DNA from: Zygnema cylindricum
Taxonomy: Eukaryota; Streptophyta; Zygnematophyceae; Zygnematales; Zygnemataceae
NCBI GenBank assembly: GCA_037447655.1
Contig: JBBHKE010000738.1
Location: forward strand, 1-57,615
Direction of reading: 5' to 3'
Length of the DNA stretch: 57,615 nt
The notes beneath the pieces were generated by a model. The model had not been told where the DNA came from and searched no databases. It worked only from the letters and a program-made list of their open reading frames with translations. The position numbers and the translations under genes are program-made. Numbering within the stretch: the first letter of the stretch is position 1; every line of letters starts with the position of its first letter. Positions 11,675 to 21,939 of this stretch are shown here, piece by piece.

Positions 11675-12608
11675 ATGGCAACTGCTGGTGCTTCTTCATC
11701 TTCTTCAGTGGCACCAGCTGCCTCAATTCAACAGGTCACGGGCCCTCCCTAACGGATCCTAGTGTTTAATGGGCAGAAGTATCTTTATTGGGCGGATTTG
11801 ACTAAGTCTTACTTGAAACAAGTGAAATTATATGATGTGATTTCTGGTATCCTTCCAGATACGGATCCGGATTTTGGAAAGAAAAATGAAGATGCATTGC
11901 ATATTCTGAAGTTACTTTTGTCAGAGGATCTTATCATGACATTTATCAATATCTCTACGACATCTGAAATATGGAAGGTTTTGAGTGAATCTTTTGTCTT
12001 AGCTAGTGAGCAGAATGAGGTTGTAACTGCTAGAAAACTTTGGGACTATAAGTATACAGGGGGTGACATGAACTCATATTGTAATGGCTTGAAGCTTCTA
12101 TTATTGGAAAAATACCTGTTGTTGGGGGAGTTTTCCTCCTTATCATAAAGCCATGATTCTAATGAGAGGGCTTCCTACTGAATATACAGGAGAAGCGAAG
12201 CAGCTTAGAAGGTTAAAAAAGAGTAAATGGAATATAGCTGTAGCTCAGGCTTATATCTTCGACGAAGAGGCAACTCAGATTGCATTAAATGGTGGTCAAT
12301 CAGTGGTAGCTTACAATGCAAAGACATATAAGCCGGCTGGTTTTTTTGGAAATAGAAAATTTTCCCCGAATCCAAATTATAGGCAATATGATAGGTGTGT
12401 CTATTGCTTTGGTCAAGGTCATGTTTTTCGGCAGTGTCCGGCATTTATAAAAGCGTGTGAAACAGGAATTCATCATACGGATAGAGTGTGCGGTCAGTGG
12501 AATCACCATCAAGAGTGGCGGCATCAAAACTACCGATTAAAAATACGGCGTTCCTTGCATATGATGAGACGTCACAAGATGAACGGCCGGAAAGAGAGAA
12601 AGATGTGA
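11675..12608 (+). pseudogene. Copia element D: gag
   Basis: Begins ATG GCA ACT GCT GGT at 11,675 (MATAGASSSSSVAPA). The reading contains YLYWADLTKSYL and then TTSEIWKVLSESF (copia gag core), ending with a zinc knuckle CVYCFGQGHVFRQC (C-x2-C-x4-H-x4-C) near 12,393-12,434. Several stops and one or more shifts break the frame (near 11,752 and 12,148). All parts of a Ty1/copia gag are present but the gene is dead. Confidence 0.75.
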
Positions 12609-12960
12609 TTAAATTTCCGCAATCGGATGATGATGAGTTCTTTGCTCTTTCAAAAGATCTCATGGAGGGACCTCGAGAGAACGGATGGATTATGGACCCC
12701 GGATGCTCCTCACAAATGTGCGGTAACAGAGCTTACTTCAAGACGCTTACTCCAATTCCCACTCGTCGGATTTACTACGCGGATGACAGCGGTGTGGAGG
12801 CTACGGCAAAGGGAAGCGTGGAGTTAGCATGTGACATCAATGGTTAGATTGTAAAGAGAACCTTGCATGATGTTCTCTATATCCCAAAGTTTACAAAGAA
12901 CTTGTTTTCCACTTCGGTGGCGGAAATGAAAGGTTTTCAAATTTTACAAAAGAATGGAAA
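12609..12960 (+). pseudogene. Copia element D: aspartic protease
   Basis: Reading GWIMDPGCSSQMCGN near 12,683-12,727 corresponds to the copia protease box (normally DSGAS/T), here DPG, which would not be active. A stop at 12,844 (NG*IV) interrupts it. It sits between the gag zinc knuckle and the integrase as expected. Confidence 0.65.
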
Positions 12961-13013
12961 AAAGGTAGTAAGCAAAGATGGGAAGGTAGCTTTGGTAGGA
13001 ACTAGGCCCAAAC

Positions 13014-13960
13014 TTGTTTTACCGGATGGACTTGGCTAATGAAATTGAATTTGCATACTCTAGTGTCCTTCCGGAAAATGTTTTGTGGCATAAGATGCTC
13101 GGTCATGTTCATCATGAAAGACTTGATAAAATGGTGAAACAAAATATGATAGATGGTGTTAAATTAGGACAGACAGATTCTCATGTATGCGATGGATGTG
13201 CCTTGGGAAAGCTTCATAAGCTGCCCCTCCCTCAAACAGTAGATAACCGAGCCACAGACTTGCTGCAAATTATTCATTCGGATGTATGGGGACCGTCAAA
13301 AGTTCTTCCCTTAGTGGCAGCCGGTTTTTGGTAACTTTTACAGACAATTTCTCAAGATACAGCAGGGTTTACTTTATGAAAGAAAAGAGTGAAGTGCTCA
13401 CTCACTTCAAACATTTTCGGGTATAGGCCGAAAAGCTTCAAGGAAACCGGTTCTTTCACTTCAACACGACAACGAAGGAGAATATGTTTCTCATGCATTC
13501 TCTGAATATTTAAAAGACAATGGTATTTCTCGGCAATTTACAGTTCCTTATACTCCGAAACAGAATGGAGTATCCGAAAGACTCAACCGACCTCTAACGG
13601 AAAGTGCAAAATCAATGATGCTAGATAAAGAAATAGATTTCAAATTTTGGGGTGAGGCTTTCTCTTGTGCGTCGTATATTAGGAATAGAATAGAGACTAG
13701 AGCAGTAAAAGGGAAAACACCATATGAAGTATGGACAGGAAGAAAACCAAATGTTAGTCACTTTCGGGTTTTTGGGAGTAAATGTTTTATTTTGGATAAT
13801 CTCCCTATTTCCAAACTTAGTCCGAAATCGATTCCCGGAATTTTTATGGGATATGATGATGAATCAATGGGCTATAGGGTATTTAATATAGATAGGAATA
13901 AGCTTCAGACTGCTAGAAATATTTAGGTTAAGGAAGAAAGTCGATCGGTAGATGTTTTTG
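13014..13960 (+). pseudogene. Copia element D: integrase (first copy)
   Basis: Reading VLWHKMLGHVHHERLDKMV with CDGCALGKLHKLPLP gives the HHCC zinc-binding domain. IIHSDVWGP carries the first catalytic Asp. A shift near 13,310-13,330 and a TAG at 13,425 follow; the aligned second copy has TGG there. GVSERLNRPLTESAK holds the catalytic Glu. The C-terminal block WTGRKPNVSHFRVFGSKCF is present. The frame ends with TAG at 13,924-13,926. Confidence 0.8.
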
Positions 13961-14084
13961 GTATGACATATTTTGAATTTTTTTCCAAAATCAAAGAATA
14001 TATTATTTTTGAAAATAATCCTCTCACCTCCTCTGGTCACTGTTTGGGCACCTCTACTGGTCCACTTGTGGAGGATACTCCTCC

Positions 14085-14335
14085 TCCTCCACCTCCTCCT
14101 CCTCGGTGGCAACCTACAGATCTAACAATTACGGCCTTAGATTTTCCGGAGGAAGAAGGCAAAGCAACAGGCTGCGAAGCTGCAAAGCTGCTCTATTTTC
14201 TGTCAACATGTTGAAACCAAGTGAAAATTGCGAATCTACGATGTTGCAAAGCTGCGATGCTGCTGCGACGTTGCGAAGCTGCGAAGCTGCGATGGTGCGA
14301 AGCTGCGAAGCTGCTCTATTCTCTACTTGCACAAT
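14085..14335 (+). repeat. Proline-codon run and GCTGCGAA-type degenerate repeat in the integrase-RT hinge
   Basis: 14,085-14,103 is a CCTCCTCCA-type triplet run. 14,160-14,335 is built from GAAGCTGCGAAGCTGC-like units that read RSCEAA repeatedly in one frame. An equivalent tract occupies the same place in remnant C (10,741-10,980, opposite strand), just beyond the FSGGRR...RLR linker. Confidence 0.7.
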
Positions 14336-14339
14336 GGAA

Positions 14340-14892
14340 CCTGTCACAACAGAGGATGCTTTTTCAGCTCCTGAAAAGGATCAATGGATCTCCGCAGTTA
14401 ACGATGAAATGCAATCGATAATGGAGGCTCAAACCTAGGAGCTTGTGGAGCTTTCGCTAGATCGTATGGCCATCGGTTGTAAGTGGGTGTTTAACGTCAA
14501 GTTGAATCCGGATAACTCTATTGAAAGATGTAAAGCTAGACTTGTTGCTAAAGGTTGTAGTCAGAAGGAGGGAATCGACTATGAAGAGACTTTCTCTCTG
14601 GTTGTCAGATTTCCAAGTGTTAGAATTTTGTTGTCATTAGCGGCCATTGAAAATATGGAATTAAATCAAATGGATGTTAAGACAGCTTTCTTGCATGGAG
14701 ATCTAGAGGAAGTAATTTATATGAAGCAGCTTGAATTGTATGAAGAGACCGGAATAGAAAATCTATTCTGTAAATTGTTGAAATCCTTGTACGGTCTAAA
14801 GCAGGCTCCACGTCAGTGGAATCTGAAACTAGATGAGTTTCTAACAGGTCTTGGATTTGTTAGGATAAGCTCAAATCACACACTTTATGTTA
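14340..14892 (+). pseudogene. Copia element D: reverse transcriptase, broken after the fingers/palm start
   Basis: Contains [63 protein letters not shown] and [19 protein letters not shown]. It stops being RT at about 14,892, after HTLYVM, where the sequence jumps into integrase. The YVDD active-site part and RNase H are missing. EAQT* shows a stop at 14,436-14,438 where related copies have Trp. Confidence 0.85.
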
Positions 14893-15440
14893 TGCGATGG
14901 ATGTGCTTTGGGAAAGCTTCATAAGCTGCCCCTCCCTCAGACAGCAAATAACCAGGCCACAGACTTGCTGCAAATTATTCATTCGGATGTATGGGGACCG
15001 TCAAAAGTTCCTTCGCTCAATGACAGCCGGTTTTTGGTCACTTTTACAGACGATTTCTCAAGATACAACAAGGTTTACTTTATGAAAGAAAAGAGTGAAG
15101 TGCTCACTCACTTCAAACATTTTCGGGTATGGGCGGAAAAGCTTCATGGGAAACCGGTTCTTTTACTTCGATCCGACAACAGAGGGGAATATGTTTCTCA
15201 TGCATTCTCTGAATATTTAAAAGACAATGGTATTTCTCGGCAATTTACAGTTCGTTATACTCCTAAACAAAATGGAGTATCCGAAAGACTCAACCGAACT
15301 CTAACAGAAAGTGCAAAATGCATGTTGCTAGATAAGGGAATAGATTTCAAATTTTGGGGTGAGGCTTTCTCTTGTGCGTCGTATATTAGGAAAAGAATAG
15401 AGACTAGAGCAGTAAAATGGAAAACACCATATGAAGTATG
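14893..15440 (+). pseudogene. Copia element D: second integrase copy (chimeric join)
   Basis: This block is a close duplicate of 13,184-13,735: CDGCALGKLHKLPLPQT, IIHSDVWGPSKV, FTDDFSRYNKVYFMKEKSEV, SDNRGEYVSHAF, QNGVSERLNRTLTESAK, KFWGEAFSCASYI. It is better preserved than the first copy and keeps the three catalytic acidic residues (HSD, SDN, SER). It starts in the middle of the zinc domain at an ATGCGATGGATGTG sequence shared with the first copy and ends near 15,440 where another LTR begins. Confidence 0.85.
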
Positions 15441-16030
15441 TATAGGACAACGCAGGTGCGACAAAGCTACATATATTTGAATATGATTAAGAAATTGAAC
15501 TGCGTTGCTGCGGTTGATATAAATCAAGTCAACAGACGAGATTCATAAGAGGATAAACAAGTGACTCGCTGACACGTGCTCTCTAACAGCCAGATGGACG
15601 TATCCAGACAAGTGTCACTAAGCCGGGGACTAGTATTTGAACAAATCACCTGTATAGGATTCTCAGTAATATTGATTGTACAATGATAGATTAGTTTTGC
15701 GTGATTAGGAGCACATGACCTTAGTGAAAGTTTAGTTCTTTGGAAGTAACTCTTAGGGACACTTATATCGGTCGTACAACACTATGAAGTAGGACAACTA
15801 AGTGTAGAGTATAAAACTTAGGACGTAGAACATTTTATGTATCCAGACTTCCAGACTGTGTAATCTGCAAACTGTTTTTGGGAAAAATCTAAGTGACATA
15901 TCTTGTTAGTTGTTGGATTACTTTTGCTGAAACTTTCGCAGTTGTCAGACTTTGTGATACACTATACTGTGGTATAGTTTGAAACAATTTGGAACTTTGT
16001 GTCAACTTTGTTGAGCCGTAGAAAACAACT
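15441..16030 (+). repeat. Copia element E: 5' LTR (5' end truncated)
   Basis: Direct repeat of 31,970-32,560 in the same orientation; both begin TATAGGACAACGCAG and run in parallel through AGCACATGACCTTAGTG, GTATCCAGAC and CTGCAAACTGTTTTTGG into the gag start. The upper limit of the true LTR is probably a little before 16,030; the following leader is short. Confidence 0.7.
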
Positions 16031-16067
16031 GTTGGGTAGGATTCTTGGTAAGCTTTGTGGGTGAATT

Positions 16068-16920
16068 ATGCCTTCTTCTACTACTATTGCTGCTGCTCCA
16101 CCTGCTCTAGTGGTCGTAGAACAACAGTTTATGGGCTTGTCATCAAGAATTCCTATCTTCTCGAGGGAAAAACACGCTTATTGGGCGGATATGGTGGAGA
16201 CACACTTCGAAAATGTTTACCTTTTGGATTTTTGGATGGTTCACCGGCAGAAACGTATCCATCTTCGTCAAAGAAAAATTCGCAAGCTCAATCGATATTG
16301 AAATTTTTGTATCTCAGAAGAATTGGCTATGTCACGGATAAAAATGAAAAAGGCGATCGATATCCGGAAATCTCTCAAGGATGATTTTGAAAAGGCTAAT
16401 GTTTAGGAATAACTATTTTTGGTTGAACGAATTTGGGACTACAAATACACGAGTGGCACAATGGTAGAATATTGTTTACAAATTTCGAATACTAATAGAT
16501 TCTCATGCTTGTGAAGGTGGATCTTTTCCTCAGTTTTAGCATGTTGCTTTGCTTATGAGAGGTCTTCCTACCACTATGAAAGCAACGTCTAGGCTGAAAC
16601 AGAAAGATAAAGCTAGCTAGACACTACAGTTAGCTATTAATTTGATATTAGAAGAGGAAGCACATTCTAAAATTCTTAATGGTGAAAAACAAGTAGAGGC
16701 ATTTAACACAGAATTTGACAGAAAAACTCAGTTTAATCAGCAAAAAAATCAGTTTAATCAGATTCAGAATCAGTTTAGACAATTTAATCAAAGAGGAAAT
16801 AGACAATCTTTCAATGCTTGTTTTTATTGTAATGATAAAGGTCATGGATATAAATTCTTTCCTAAGCTTAAGAAAGCTAATGAAAAAAGTCTGTACAGGC
16901 CTAGATGGCAACAAAGCTAA
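16068..16920 (+). pseudogene. Copia element E: gag
   Basis: Starts MPSSTTIAAAPPALVVVEQQF at 16,068, followed by LSSRIPIFSREKHAYWADMVETHFE. Later comes a Gln/Asn-rich stretch (FNQQKNQFNQIQNQF) and a zinc knuckle CFYCNDKGHGYKF, in which the last Cys is replaced by Phe. Several shifts and stops lie between 16,260 and 16,640. This is the expected gag of element E. Confidence 0.75.
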
Positions 16921-17037
16921 TTTCATCAAGGCTTCACGGGATCTTCACAACGAGGAAATGCACTATTCTCGGCGTCTTCATCTCATCAAGACGAGTCTCT
17001 TTCACTCTTTGACAATGAGGATGATGATCTATTTGCT

Positions 17038-17277
17038 ATGGCAATAGCAATGGAGGGCGCGAAAGAGAATGGATCAATAATGGACACGAGAGCGTCGGCC
17101 CACATGTGTTGGAATAAGACAGTTTTCAAATATCTGAAACCAACACCAGAGAAAAATATATACTATGCATGTGGAATGAGTGTGCAAAAGCGGGCTGTAG
17201 GTGATGTCTCCTTGCTAGTTGATGTAGAAGGCAATGCAGTTGAGAGAACTCTTGATAATGTTCTATATGTACCATAA
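17038..17277 (+). pseudogene. Copia element E: aspartic protease
   Basis: Contains GSIMDTRASAHMCWN; the active-site box D-S/T-G is DTR here, a Gly to Arg change that should inactivate it. The reading ends with a stop at 17,275-17,277 just before KKKMFSTSL. Confidence 0.7.
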
Positions 17278-17288
17278 TTAAAAAAAAA

Positions 17289-18460
17289 ATGTTTTCAACT
17301 TCTTTGATAGAAAGTGAAGGGTTTGAGGTCAATCTGAAACATGGCAGGCAGGTTGTTTGCAAAAATGGAAAAATTGTAGTTACGGAACTAGAGATGCCAG
17401 CAAAATGTATCGAATGGATATGCGCGATAATAAAAAAAATGATGTTTTGTATCCCGGTGCATTATCCTCAGATGAGCTGTGGCATAACAAATTAGGTCAT
17501 GTAAACTATGACAGTATGAAAAAGATGGTCAATGCTGGTAAAATAGAACGATTCACTCTATCTAATCAGTCACCTAAAACGTGTGATGGCTGTGCATTAG
17601 AAAAAATACACAAATTAGCGTTTCCTTGAGAGTCTGAACATAAATATACTAAACTTTTGCAGCTCATTCATTCTGATGTTTTCGGCCCTGTAAAGGTACC
17701 ATCTGCGGGGCGGATGAAATATACCATCTGCCGGGCGGATGAAATATATGGTTACCTTTACAGGTGATTTTTCGAGGTTTACTAAAGTCTACTTCATGAA
17801 AGACAAGAGTGAAGTCTTCACTCAATTTCAACACTACAAAGCGTGGGCGGAGAAACTACACGGTTTGCCAATTCTGGAGCTCATATCAAACAATGGCGAG
17901 GAATATACGTCAAAAGAGTTTGAAAACTTCTTACTCAAGGAAGGTATAAGTCACAAACTAACTCTTCCAAACTCTCCAGAACAAAATGGGGTCTCAAAAA
18001 GACTAAATATAACTATCACAGAAAGCTATAGGTCCATGCTTACGGATAAGGACGTGGATCCGAAATTCTGCGCTGAAGCATTAAATTGTGCAGTTTATAT
18101 CAAAAATAGGATAGGTTCAAGATCGGTAAAAACCACTCCTTACGAGATTTGGACGGGTAGAAAACCGGATGTCAATCATTTCAATGTATTTGGAAGTAAA
18201 TGCTTTGTTTTGGATACGTCTAATGATAGATGGAAAATGGAACATAAGGGGTTGCCTGGCATTTTGTTAGGATATGATGATCACTCTAAAGCTTATTGAG
18301 TCTTTGTTTTTGAGAGGCAAAAGATAATTATAGCAAGGAACATCATTTTCAAAGATGAACAGGACTCGATAGACTTATTAAAAATGATAGAGCAGCAAAA
18401 TCAGCAAAAAGTACAGTAATATGTCATTTTAGATAGCATCCATAATATTGTCCCACATAT
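17289..18460 (+). pseudogene. Copia element E: integrase
   Basis: HHCC domain: LWHNKLGHVNYDSMKKMV and CDGCALEKIHKLAFP, then a stop (17,627). Catalytic core: LIHSDVFGPVKVP, then a 25-bp duplication, TFTGDFSRFTKVYFMKDKSEV (Asp to Gly in the TDD box), and ISNNGEEYTSKEF, where the second catalytic Asp of the usual SDNG box is Asn. QNGVSKRLNITITES has Lys in place of the catalytic Glu. The enzyme is dead by these substitutions. Confidence 0.8.
17701..17750. repeat. 25-bp near-perfect tandem duplication
   Basis: ATCTGCGGGGCGGATGAAAT plus ATACC is repeated immediately as ATCTGCCGGGCGGATGAAATATATGG. It lies inside the integrase of element E and adds a frame disturbance, like the 26-bp duplication in remnant C. 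Confidence 0.85.
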
Positions 18461-19400
18461 GCCAAATTCACCAATGATGACACAGGAGTCGGAACATATT
18501 CACGTTCCCCAACAAGTTCATTTTGAAGCGGAACAACAACTGTCATTGCCTACCGATCGCAACCAGCGCAATAAGCGTAATGCACGGGATCCGACAATTT
18601 CAGCCTTAGAATTTTCGGGGGGAAAAAGATCCAGTAGCCGCCTGCAAGCAAGTTCTCACTTTACTTACTCAGCAGCCTCAAGGGATCCTTTGACCATCCG
18701 GGAAGCCTTCTCATCACCAAAGCAGAATCACTACATCAAGGCGGCAAACGATGAAATGAAGTCGATCATCGAGGCTCAAACATGAGGCTTGTGGACCTTC
18801 CTCCGGATCGAAAAGCGATCGGCAACAAATGAGTATTCAAGGTGAAGTTAAATCCAGGTAATACCATTGAACAATATAAAGCTAGACTTGTGGCAAAGGG
18901 GTATAATCAAAAAGAAGGAATTGATTTTGAAGAAACATTTTCTCCTGTTGTAAGATTTCCGACAGTTAGGATATTGCTATCAATAACTACTATAGAAGAT
19001 ATGAAAATACATCAGATGGATGTAAAGACGACCTTTTTGCATAAAGAACTAGAGGAGACCATTTACATGCAGCAGCCTAAAATGTATGCAGAACCAGGAA
19101 AAGAGCACATTATATGCAAATTGTTAAAATCTTTATACGGCCTAAAACAGGCCCCAGGCTCAATCTAAAGTGGTCTTAACGTAGGATTTAAAAGATAAGT
19201 TTTGATTATTGTGTCTATGTTTTAAAGGGTAGGATGGAATAATAATAGGTGAGGATGATTTACTATTAATTAGCAAATCAATGGTTGAAATTAACAAAAT
19301 TAAAGATGTTTTAAACTCACGGTTCGAGATGAAAGACCTTGGTGAGGCAAAATATATTTTGGGAATCCAAGTAGAGAGGGACAGGAAAAAGAGATTAATC
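18459..19400 (+). pseudogene. Copia element E: reverse transcriptase
   Basis: Linker reading TISALEFSGGKRSSSRLQ, then EAQT*, a second TGA at 18,829 (NK*VF, where Trp is expected), [48 protein letters not shown] and [10 protein letters not shown] deletion after APG removes the QWN...YVDD region to about 19,240; the reading resumes as LLISKSMVEINKI and [20 protein letters not shown]. Confidence 0.8.
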
Positions 19401-19439
19401 AAATTGACTCAAAAGAAGACTATTGGAAACATGTTAGAT

Positions 19440-20233
19440 TAAAATTGAATGCGCGAGGCAAAAGGATGTGTAACACCAATGGAGTTTCGACAGAAGTTAG
19501 AGGGGGAAGAGACAAAACCGGGTGTTATTGTCAGTGAAATTTTTGAGTCAGGGGAGGATGATCCAATGACTCTGATACCTTACAAACAAAGAGTGGGAAG
19601 TTAATATATTTCATCAACTGTACTCGTCCGGATATTGCTGGAGCAGTTAGGGTACTAAGCAGAAGTCTAGAGAATCCGAGGAAATCTTGCCGTGATCCAG
19701 CAAGAAGAGTTTTAAGATACTTGGCAAGAACCAAAGACCTCAAACTCACACTAGGCGGAGAAGTAGTGAAATTGCAAACATAGAGTGATGCAAGCTATGG
19801 CGACATGCCAAGCCAAAAATCCACCACAAGATTCGTTCTGCAAATTGGGAATGGGACTTGCTGTTGGAGCAACAAACTTCAAAAGGTCACGGCACAATCG
19901 AAGATGGAGTCAGAATATATGGCAGCGAGCTCGGCCCTCAAAGAACTCTTTTGGGGGAAATCCATGTTGCAAGAATTGGGATACATGCAGGTTGGTCCAC
20001 AGGTGATCTGGTGTGATAACGAGGCTGCCATTGCTATTGGTTCTAATACGAGTCACCACGTCAAAAGCAAACATATGAATGTAAGATTACACTTTGTAAG
20101 AGAAAAAGTGTTCTCTTGAGTGATTAAATTATGCTATTTGCCAGATGCAAAAATGACTGTTGATATGCTCACTAAAGCTCTTCCTTCTCCTAAAATGCAG
20201 TATTGTAGGGATGCAGTGGGATTAAGTGAATAG
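19440..20233 (+). pseudogene. Copia element E: RNase H and 3' end of pol
   Basis: Reads NCTRPDIAGAVRVLSRS, then SQKSTTRFVLQIGNGTCCWSNKLQK, KMESEYMAASSALKELFWGKS, VIWCDNEAAIAIGSNTSHHV and finally KMTVDMLTKALPSPKMQ with a stop at 20,231. It contains the RNase H Glu and Asp positions, plus a stop at 20,117. The expected 3' LTR does not follow in recognisable form; a degenerate TATTGCTGTACTGC tract does (20,234-20,340). Confidence 0.8.
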
Positions 20234-20340
20234 CTATATTGCTGTACTGCTATACTGCCATATTGCGATAATCCAACATTGAGATGTAGTGGGACTGGGT
20301 GACCTGCTAAATTGCTATGTTGCTCTGTTGCGATGCTGTT
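20234..20340 (+). repeat. Degenerate TGCTATACTGCC tract, possible start of element E 3' LTR
   Basis: Short units (GCTGTACTGCTATACTGCC, TTGCTATGTTGCTCTGTTGC) resemble those at 10,741-10,980. They follow the pol stop directly, where an LTR should begin. The tract is cut by GC-rich DNA of the gypsy element. Confidence 0.4.
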
Positions 20341-20668
20341 TTTGGAAAGATTTCACTCTCAACAAATTGGTAAGACGGTGGAAATATAGATCTATAGGGT
20401 GTCGAGCGTGCCCGAGAAACACAAGGGAAGGGCCCGCTGCCCGGAATGGCCGGTCTCGGCGTCCTGCAAAGAACCCACCAATGCTAATGCTTCCCATAGT
20501 AATGATTATGCCCACTGCTGTCCCCATCCCTCCAAATAGGCATGCATGCACGGGTAGGGAATAGGGATGAGTGCATGGGAAGGCGAAAAGATCTCCCCTC
20601 CCCCTTACCTTCCCCATTAAGCCGGGGAAAGGGGTTGGGTTCTCGGTAATCGGGTCGGTGCTCCAATT
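20341..20668 (-). other. GC-rich non-coding end of the gypsy element, possible 3' LTR
   Basis: In minus orientation this follows the polypurine tract at 20,669-20,676 and starts TTGGAGCACCG or TGGAGCACCG, the right place for a 3' LTR. I searched 30,455-31,960 by eye for a partner and found none, so LTR status is unproven. Open frames on both strands here show no domain. Confidence 0.35.
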
Positions 20669-20676
20669 CCCCCCCC
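20669..20676 (-). other. Polypurine tract (G8) of the gypsy element
   Basis: C8 on the plus strand, so AGAGGGGGGGG in element sense, 34 bp after the pol stop. Position and composition fit the plus-strand primer for reverse transcription. It is directly preceded by the 8-bp hairpin at 20,678-20,697. Confidence 0.55.
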
Positions 20677-20677
20677 T

Positions 20678-20697
20678 CTTAGTCAACCGTGACTAAG
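20678..20697 (-). repeat. Perfect 8-bp-stem hairpin after gypsy pol
   Basis: CTTAGTCA-ACCG-TGACTAAG on the plus strand: an 8-bp stem with a 4-nt loop, between the polyprotein stop (20,710-20,712) and the polypurine tract. Confidence 0.7.
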
Positions 20698-20709
20698 AAA
20701 AGGAAATAG

Positions 20710-21492
20710 TCACCCGCCCAACTCACAGTTCCCGCAGAACCATGGACTAGGGGATGGAGGGCGTGGTTCCCATGAGGAGGGGAGACAAGCTGGATGCCAG
20801 CACTGCCCGCACTGATGGCAGACCAAGATGTCTTGCTGCTGGGAGGACAGGTTACAGGATGATGAACAGGAAGGAGGATCGGCAAAGTAAGTCAAGTGGA
20901 AAGTGGGTTCGTCTTCTAATCCTCGGAGGTGACAAGGGGCCACATTGATTTGATTCTCTTTAATTCTTCGCCCATCTTTCCCCTCCAAAGTCAGAACTCC
21001 CTTATTTGAAACTTCCACCACTTTCAAGATCACCCGCCCGGCAGAAATGTCAAGCGTGTCCTTTTTCTGTTGCATGCGATACACAAAGTCTCCCGGCATA
21101 AATCGTCGCTGTCGGGGCACATAATCTCCGCTCCGGCGTTGGGAATACCACAATTGATCCCGGTGTTGTGCCGCCTGCAAATTTCCCATGGCGAGAGGCA
21201 TCTCCCGGTGGAAAATTTTGGCACGGTCGGCTATCAGTTTTTCGACAGTTCCCTGGTCATCCATTGCCGGGAGGACCACCGCTTGGGCAGAGGCAGCCCC
21301 GGGCAGAATGGGATGCCGTCCGAATAAAATGAAGTAAGGGCTGTAGGAGTGAAAAGAAGCCTGTCTGCTGAATCTGTATCCCATGGCAATCCAAGGCACC
21401 CTTCTGTCCCACTCTCCCAAGTCCTCTTCAACTGCATATTTCCGTAGTGACCGCTTCAATGTCTGTACGCACCTTTCGGCCAAACCGTCGGC
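20710..21492 (-). pseudogene. Gypsy integrase C-terminal part with GPY/F-like module and terminal PHD finger
   Basis: Directly after a TAA at 21,493-21,495 the same frame continues ADGLAERCVQTLKR, which holds the catalytic Glu of the integrase DDE triad (GLAER). FMPGDFVYRM...ENQINVAPCHLRGL follows, a GPY/F-like DNA-binding module. The last 55 residues contain a Cys4-His-Cys3 pattern: CSSSC, then VCHQC, then CWHPAC with the metal-binding His, then WFCGNC (C-x3-C-x10-C-x2-C-x4-H-x2-C-x~15-C-x2-C with Trp two before the penultimate Cys). That is a PHD finger, a domain that reads histone H3 tails. Chromoviruses carry a chromodomain at this position. The stop is TGA at 20,710-20,712. Confidence 0.75.
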
Positions 21493-21939
21493 TTAGGGGT
21501 GGTCTCGACTAGTAAATCGATGGTCGATGAGGCATTTCTCCAAAAGATTGGTAAATTCTCCGGCGAATTCCGTTCCCTGGTTTGTCAGAACCTCTGCTGG
21601 AGCCCCAAACTGTGACAGGACTCTCTGAAGGAAGGCGTCAGCAATGGACTTGGACTCCTTTCGGGGTAGGACCACCAGCTCTATCCATTTTGAGAAATGT
21701 TCAATCATGACCAGAACGAAACGATTCCCACGTCTTTTGGTCGGAAGAGGTCCCAAAAAATCCAAAGACCACCGATAAAACATTCCCCTGATGGGAAGAG
21801 AATGGAGCTCAGTTCCGCCCTTTTTGTCAAAAGCTGCTTTCACTCGATCGCAGGAAGAGCAAGTCTGTACAATTCGGTTAACTTGGGCCCGCAACGCGTG
21901 CCACCAATAAGAGCCTGTAACCAAGGAAGTGGTTCGCTT
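21493..21939 (-). pseudogene. Gypsy integrase, zinc domain end and catalytic core
   Basis: Reads GSYWWHALRAQVNRIVQTCSSCDRVKA (the CC of the HHCC zinc domain). Then SLDFLGPLPTKRRG has the first catalytic Asp. VLTNQGTEFAGEF is the second catalytic box, in which the expected Asp (TDQGTEF) is Asn. It ends DHP followed by TAA, where Gln is usual (HPQ). Frame is the same as RT upstream and PHD downstream. The Asp to Asn change alone should abolish strand transfer. Confidence 0.85.

Noticed and set aside
20289-20686. Open frames on both strands between copia E and gypsy pol
   Set aside because: No domain, GC-rich context and position at the element end point to non-coding LTR or terminal DNA.
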